Of a stretch of DNA of 64,000 bases, positions 60,411 to 64,000 are shown piece after piece. The notes beneath the pieces are model-generated. The model saw nothing but the letters and a program-made list of their open reading frames with translations, ran no database searches and was not told the origin of the DNA. This stretch comes from Paenibacillus sp. GP183 (GTDB lineage: Bacteria; Bacillota; Bacilli; Paenibacillales; NBRC-103111). Each line of letters starts with the position of its first letter. The stretch's first letter is position 1. The DNA lies in contig NZ_FNSW01000001.1 of NCBI RefSeq assembly GCF_900104695.1, forward strand, positions 3,404,001-3,468,000, in the 5' to 3' direction. Both the position numbers and the translations under genes were made by a program.

Positions 60411-61444
60411 TGAAAAGAGTTCCGGTACTCGCCATTGACGCCGGAGGAACGAGCTGCCGAGCTGCCATCAGCAACATGGATGGACATATCGTCCATTATG
60501 CGGAAGGCGGTCCTTGTAACTATCAGAGTGTCGGTGTCAAACAAGCACGTGAAAATCTGACTGGTGTCCTGGATCAGCTTACAAGCGTATCAGGGCAGGG
60601 ACTTTGGGTCGAACAAGCTGTCATCGGGATTGCTGGACTTGATACGGAGCACGACCAGCTCATCATTGAGAGCTTTGTGAAAGAAGCCTTTCGCCAATCG
60701 AATGTTCAAGCGGATACTTTGGTTTTAAACAACGATGGTATGATTACATTGCTTGGCAGTATTGGTGAAGCTCCCGGAATTATCGTTGTCTCCGGTACCG
60801 GCTCGATCGTCCTCGGAAAAACAAGCGACGGACGCCAAACGCGTGTCGGGGGTTGGGGACACCGCATCGGTGACGATGGAAGCGGACACGCCATAGGGCA
60901 GTCAGCATTAAGGCACATGATCAAAGCCTTCGATGGGTGTGAACCGGTATCCGGGTTACGCGACGCGATCCTGCATGAGCTGCAGCTGCATACGATCCCG
61001 GAATTGATGGCGTGGGTTTATTCGGATTCGTACACAGTCGAACGGGTAGCTTCCTTGGCCCCGGTTGTATTCCGGCTCGCACACTCTGGAGATTCCGCTG
61101 CATCCGCAATTCTTGAGCGTGCGGGAACCGACTTGGCCAGTGCATGCGCCACGGTCATTGAACGATTGGAGCTTGAGAAAGCGCCGTTTGACATGGTTAT
61201 TGCAGGCGGCATCCTACAGAAAGATACGCTGGTCATCTATAAAATGATGGATGACCTCACTAAAAAATTTACGAATTTTCATGTCACTCAGTCTTATAAT
61301 GAACCGATTTACAGTGCCCTGCTTTACGGGTTACGCAGCCTGAATTGTGCCTCAGAGGAAGTAATGGCGAATTGTGCGCAAGAGCTGCTTCAATGGCAGA
61401 CGCAGATGAAACCCGTGCTCTCGACGGATGCCAATCAATCATAG
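60410..61444 (+). CDS. BadF/BadG-type N-acetylglucosamine kinase-like protein
   Basis: A 344-residue ASKHA kinase of the BadF/NAGK type: phosphate-1 loop VLAIDAGGTSCRAAIS, VVSGTGSIVLGKTSDG, RVGGWGHRIGDDGSGHAIG (the family's G-x-G-x-x-x-G-D-x-G-S), and IAGGIL. Such proteins phosphorylate N-acetylglucosamine or other amino sugars. Its ATG overlaps the lyase stop by one base (TGATG), so the two are translated together. Confidence 0.9.
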   Translation: MKRVPVLAIDAGGTSCRAAISNMDGHIVHYAEGGPCNYQSVGVKQARENLTGVLDQLTSVSGQGLWVEQAVIGIAGLDTEHDQLIIESFVKEAFRQSNVQADTLVLNNDGMITLLGSIGEAPGIIVVSGTGSIVLGKTSDGRQTRVGGWGHRIGDDGSGHAIGQSALRHMIKAFDGCEPVSGLRDAILHELQLHTIPELMAWVYSDSYTVERVASLAPVVFRLAHSGDSAASAILERAGTDLASACATVIERLELEKAPFDMVIAGGILQKDTLVIYKMMDDLTKKFTNFHVTQSYNEPIYSALLYGLRSLNCASEEVMANCAQELLQWQTQMKPVLSTDANQS

Positions 61445-61460
61445 GAGGTTGGAAAGCAAT

Positions 61461-61811
61461 ATGCAGCCCATCGATAAAGTGCATGTAAAGGAAAAATTAA
61501 ATCAATTCCTGGGCCAGGAGGTTTACCTTCATCTAGAGACAACCACAGGCTCGTATGCCTCCTTGCTGGGAGAGAAGGCCATGTCCGTGTGTGCTTACAT
61601 ACGCAACGGCAAAATCAAATACCATCGTGGTGAAATCACGGGGAATGGTCCGTTTCGCGTCGGACTGAAGATGCAGGATGGATGGGTGTATGCCGAAGGA
61701 TTAACCGATTACGAGGTCATGGAGGGTGAACAATTGCTGCTTGCCGGACACGATCAAGAGGGTCAACTGGGGATTGCTCTCCAGCTCAGTAACCGCCCTT
61801 TTCAAAATTAA
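61461..61811 (+). CDS. yojF: YojF-family protein (DUF1806)
   Basis: A 116-residue protein of the YojF/DUF1806 family: MQPIDKVHVKEKLNQFLGQE, VYLHLETTTGSYASL, GNGPFRVGLKMQDGWVYAEG. In Bacillus it is encoded next to bshB2 (yojG); its own function is not established. GGAGG precedes the ATG at 61461. It is followed after 22 bases by the BshB2 gene. Confidence 0.88.
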   Translation: MQPIDKVHVKEKLNQFLGQEVYLHLETTTGSYASLLGEKAMSVCAYIRNGKIKYHRGEITGNGPFRVGLKMQDGWVYAEGLTDYEVMEGEQLLLAGHDQEGQLGIALQLSNRPFQN

Positions 61812-61833
61812 TGAACCGAGGGGAGTAAATCTC

Positions 61834-62514
61834 ATGACTCAACCTGTATTGGCTGTATTTCCGCATCCGGACGATGAAACGTTCGGTAAAGCCGGTGCTC
61901 TTTCGCTGCATGCCCAGGCGGGTGTGCCGATTACGCTAATTTGTGCGACTTCAGGACAAATGGGCCGCCGGATGGGTAACCCGTTTTTTGCGAATCGGGA
62001 AACGCTGTCCTTAATCCGCGAGAAGGAACTGCAAGACGCTTGTGACATGATTGGCATCCAGGATATTCGCTTATGGCGAATGCTCGATAAGACTCTGCAG
62101 TTCGAAGACCCTGAAGAGCTCGCTGACCGAATCTTTGAAGTGATTCAGGAAATCCGCCCTTTCCGTGTTTATACCTATTATCCCGAACACGGCGTTCATC
62201 CTGATCATGATGCACTCGCTGCGGCGACGATCATCGCCATTCAGCGGCTGCCGAAGGAGCAAAGGCCGGAGATCTACGCTTCTGCGTTCTCCAAGAATTG
62301 TTTGGAGGTTCTGGGGCCCCCGAACATCATTATGGACGTCTCCAGTGTGCTTGACCGCAAGTTGGCAGCCCTTCGTGCCCATCGTTCGCAGTCGGAAGTG
62401 TTTACGAAAAAACTGGATCAAGAGTTTGCCGAGCATCCCGAACGGAAAAATGAAATTTTTGCTTCACAAATGATAGAGAAATATTGGACTTATCAATGGC
62501 CGGAGGTGCTTTAA
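61834..62514 (+). CDS. bshB2: Bacillithiol-type deacetylase BshB2 (LmbE family)
   Basis: A 226-residue LmbE/PIG-L metal-dependent deacetylase: VFPHPDDETFGKAGALSLHA (metal-binding HPDDE) and HGVHPDHDALAAATIIA (second metal motif). BshB2 enzymes remove the acetyl group from GlcNAc-malate in bacillithiol synthesis and may also act on bacillithiol S-conjugates (family knowledge). GGGGAG precedes the ATG at 61834; an upstream frame start at 61726 overlaps yojF and is rejected. It ends the lyase-kinase-yojF-bshB2 operon. Confidence 0.92.
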   Translation: MTQPVLAVFPHPDDETFGKAGALSLHAQAGVPITLICATSGQMGRRMGNPFFANRETLSLIREKELQDACDMIGIQDIRLWRMLDKTLQFEDPEELADRIFEVIQEIRPFRVYTYYPEHGVHPDHDALAAATIIAIQRLPKEQRPEIYASAFSKNCLEVLGPPNIIMDVSSVLDRKLAALRAHRSQSEVFTKKLDQEFAEHPERKNEIFASQMIEKYWTYQWPEVL

Positions 62515-62523
62515 TCTACAAAA

Positions 62524-62555
62524 GCTGCCTTCATCTCAAATGTGATGAAGGCAGC
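62524..62555 (+). terminator. Hairpin ending the bshB2 operon
   Basis: Perfect 12-bp arms (62524-62535 with 62544-62555) and an 8-base loop; no strong T-tract follows, so termination efficiency is uncertain. Confidence 0.6.
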
Positions 62556-62583
62556 CCATTATCCATACCTCAGACAAGCATCA

Positions 62584-62739
62584 TCAATGACTTACTTTTT
62601 TAATAATGGCATCCAATTTACGGTTAATTAGTTTAAGACCTCTTACTACTTTGATTAAGCCTTTCCCTAATTTCTTGTCCTTTACTAATTTGAAATCCAT
62701 TCTGGCCTGTTTAGCGCGTTTTTTAAATTTATTTTCCAT
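62584..62739 (-). CDS. Small basic protein, 51 residues
   Basis: A 51-residue frame, MENKFKKRAKQARMDFKLVK followed by DKKLGKGLIKVVRGLKLINR and KLDAIIKKVSH, with AAAGGAG eight bases before the ATG. It is very rich in Lys and Arg and looks helical. I do not recognise a family; small lysine-rich proteins of this kind may bind DNA, RNA or spore components. Its position beside spore-coat genes is suggestive only. Confidence 0.65.
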   Translation of the reverse strand: MENKFKKRAKQARMDFKLVKDKKLGKGLIKVVRGLKLINRKLDAIIKKVSH

Positions 62740-62841
62740 CTGCATGTACTCCTTTCAATCATTTAATGGATACATTTTAATAAATGCACCGAAGCATAAA
62801 ATGGCTTGGATGAGTACCCTGATTTTTGATAAAAATTCCTT

Positions 62842-63747
62842 TCACAACAGACTCTTTAATTCTTTTCTGTAAGTTCTGACCTGTTTTTTTGAAGGAAGAG
62901 CCATTCTGGCAAGCGTATTCCGGTTATGGCTTTTCAAGGAGCGGATAATGGGATAAGGCACAAGCAGCAGTGTGTACAGGATGTGCAAATCTTCATTGCT
63001 TAACGGACGCTTGCGGTCGTAATACTCGATCCAGTGACATATTTCTTTACCTTGCCAGGGGTAATTACGATGCAGCATATGAGAAAAATCCTCCATGCGC
63101 ACATGCAAGGACGTGTTTTCAAAATCAATCATATGCAGGGTGCCCGACGTATCCAGGACAAGATTAGGATAATTGTAATCCCCATGGACGAATGCCCTGT
63201 CGTCTTGCTCCTTGGTGAGCGCCTTTACCATGATCGGATTGTCCAGATGCTTCATTGCCTTATTGCACAGGGAAACAAATCGCTCCATCCCCTGTTGTTC
63301 AGCCAACATGTCTCGAGAGGCCGTTATGCGCTTTTGGAGTTTATGAAATTTGATTCTTTCTTCCGCAGTATGCTCTGCTGGGAAGCTTTGGGCAATGGAA
63401 TGAAATCGGGCAAGTAGACGTATCGCTTTTTTAAAAAGCTTTCTCTCCCCAAAATCGGGATTCTCTCCGATCACCCAGTTGGTCAGCATGTAATGGACTT
63501 CGTCTCTTGTTATCCAGGGACATCCGCTAAGTGTAAAATGAATCCTTGGCCCCTGTAAAAAGCCATTTTCTGCTAAATGCAGCATGACTTGGACAATCAT
63601 GTCTATTTCCGGCTCGGAAATAGCGTAGCTTTTCAAACAAAGAACTCCATGCTCCAGGGTATGAATCTGGAACACGTCACGAACTCTTACCTGCTTCAAA
63701 ATATGGATGCCAAATTCTTGTTCGAGATCGGCGTCTGTGATCATCAT
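62842..63747 (-). CDS. CotS-family spore coat / phosphotransferase-fold protein
   Basis: A 301-residue protein with the choline/aminoglycoside phosphotransferase fold: IKKs such as FVHGDYNYPNLVLDTSGTLH (catalytic HGD-x-x-x-x-N loop) and MIDFENTSLHVRMEDFSHML (the Mg-binding Asp). In spore formers this family includes CotS, CotI and YutH of the coat. The start overlaps the upstream CotS-like gene by four bases (ATGA at 63744-63747), and an in-frame longer start at 63795 lies inside that gene. Confidence 0.85.
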   Translation of the reverse strand: MMITDADLEQEFGIHILKQVRVRDVFQIHTLEHGVLCLKSYAISEPEIDMIVQVMLHLAENGFLQGPRIHFTLSGCPWITRDEVHYMLTNWVIGENPDFGERKLFKKAIRLLARFHSIAQSFPAEHTAEERIKFHKLQKRITASRDMLAEQQGMERFVSLCNKAMKHLDNPIMVKALTKEQDDRAFVHGDYNYPNLVLDTSGTLHMIDFENTSLHVRMEDFSHMLHRNYPWQGKEICHWIEYYDRKRPLSNEDLHILYTLLLVPYPIIRSLKSHNRNTLARMALPSKKQVRTYRKELKSLL

Positions 63748-64000
63748 GGCGACGGAGAGCTGCTGTAAGCCCATTGATCCAGCTTCTTGATACAATCCAA
63801 GCGGTCATTCCACGACCCTTTTAATATATCAAACCCCCTCGTCTTCCTCCCATATGCCAAATTTCTGGCTTCATTCCAGGCTTCACGCGGAAAACGAAAT
63901 AAGGCACTGATCAGCAAACGTTCACCCGGGCTTAAGCGCTTTATTTTTTCATAACCCTGCAATAGCGCTTCTAAAAGCTCCGGCTTATAGCCGGCTGTAT
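63744..64000 (-). CDS. CotS-family protein, C-terminal part (continues past the window)
   Basis: The last 85 or so residues of a second CotS/YutH-like protein: GYKPELLEALLQGYEKIKRL, SPGERLLISALFRFP and RKTRGFDILKGSWNDRLDCI. It is open to the right edge of the window. Directly followed, with a 4-base overlap, by another CotS-family gene, so the two are a translationally coupled spore-coat pair. Confidence 0.75.
   Translation of the reverse strand, partial: TAGYKPELLEALLQGYEKIKRLSPGERLLISALFRFPREAWNEARNLAYGRKTRGFDILKGSWNDRLDCIKKLDQWAYSSSPSP

Noticed and set aside
61726-61833. Longer start for bshB2
   Set aside because: It overlaps yojF in another frame; the ATG at 61834 has its own ribosome binding site and begins at the family N-terminus.

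Overview
The window looks like chromosomal DNA of a spore-forming, low- to mid-GC Firmicute of the Paenibacillus/Bacillales type. Supporting signs are CotS-family spore-coat genes, the YojF/BshB2 bacillithiol pair, the Ctc/L25 stress protein, CsbD, two sigma-B-type promoters, strong GGAGG ribosome binding sites with frequent TTG/GTG starts, and type II pantothenate kinase. No rRNA, tRNA, CRISPR array, prophage or replication origin was seen.

Layout. 1-2.3 kb is a mosaic: an AT-rich TetR gene faces a very GC-rich NAD-dependent epimerase across a strong palindrome, and a further GC-rich scar lies at the left edge. 2.7-7.3 kb holds an ABC exporter fused to a cyclic-nucleotide-binding domain, an IS1182-type element with a nonsense-mutated transposase that has landed in the loop of a terminator hairpin, and an internally duplicated protein. 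7.4-14.2 kb is efflux and its regulators: ArsR with an MFS pump, a TetR-controlled ABC exporter, and an EmrAB-like pump. 14.2-20.2 kb has cardiolipin synthase, two TM2 proteins, ctc/L25 with a sigma-B promoter, a methyltransferase and small genes. 20.3-24.2 kb has a nonsense-mutated double AHSA1 gene and a three-gene ABC exporter. 24.4-36.5 kb is mixed metabolism and signalling: flavin reductase, MBL hydrolase, LytM peptidase, a CitST-like two-component system with a truncated kinase, HPr-like and HPt-like proteins without the phospho-histidine, ArsR/AHSA1, a broken PfpI gene, CsbD, two GNATs, YceI, and a queuosine operon (yhhQ-queF) behind a preQ1-I riboswitch. 36.6-45.6 kb has a nuclease-helicase with a LexA-like box, a phosphonate transporter (phnC, fused phnE-phnE, convergent phnD), a 5'-nucleotidase and a fatty acid desaturase. 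45.8-47.3 kb is an intact IS4-family element with a 9-bp target duplication. 47.3-51.5 kb has AarF/UbiB, a phasin-like protein, a polysaccharide deacetylase and coaW.

51.9-62.5 kb is the most coherent metabolic block. A leftward sugar-type ABC transporter operon (binding protein, two permeases, amidohydrolase, ROK regulator, MFS pump) diverges from a rightward operon of an argininosuccinate-lyase-like enzyme, a BadF/NAGK-type sugar kinase, YojF and BshB2. I propose, as inference, a route for importing and breaking down an amino-sugar conjugate, possibly a bacillithiol-derived glucosaminyl-malate. The window ends in two CotS-family genes.

The most unusual non-coding signal is a set of four intergenic arrays of imperfect palindromes (24.2, 30.7, 44.3 and 51.5 kb). 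They fall into three unrelated sequence families, yet all share a near-constant 50-51 bp step between paired palindromes and an overall mirror-symmetric layout. I do not recognise this element class.
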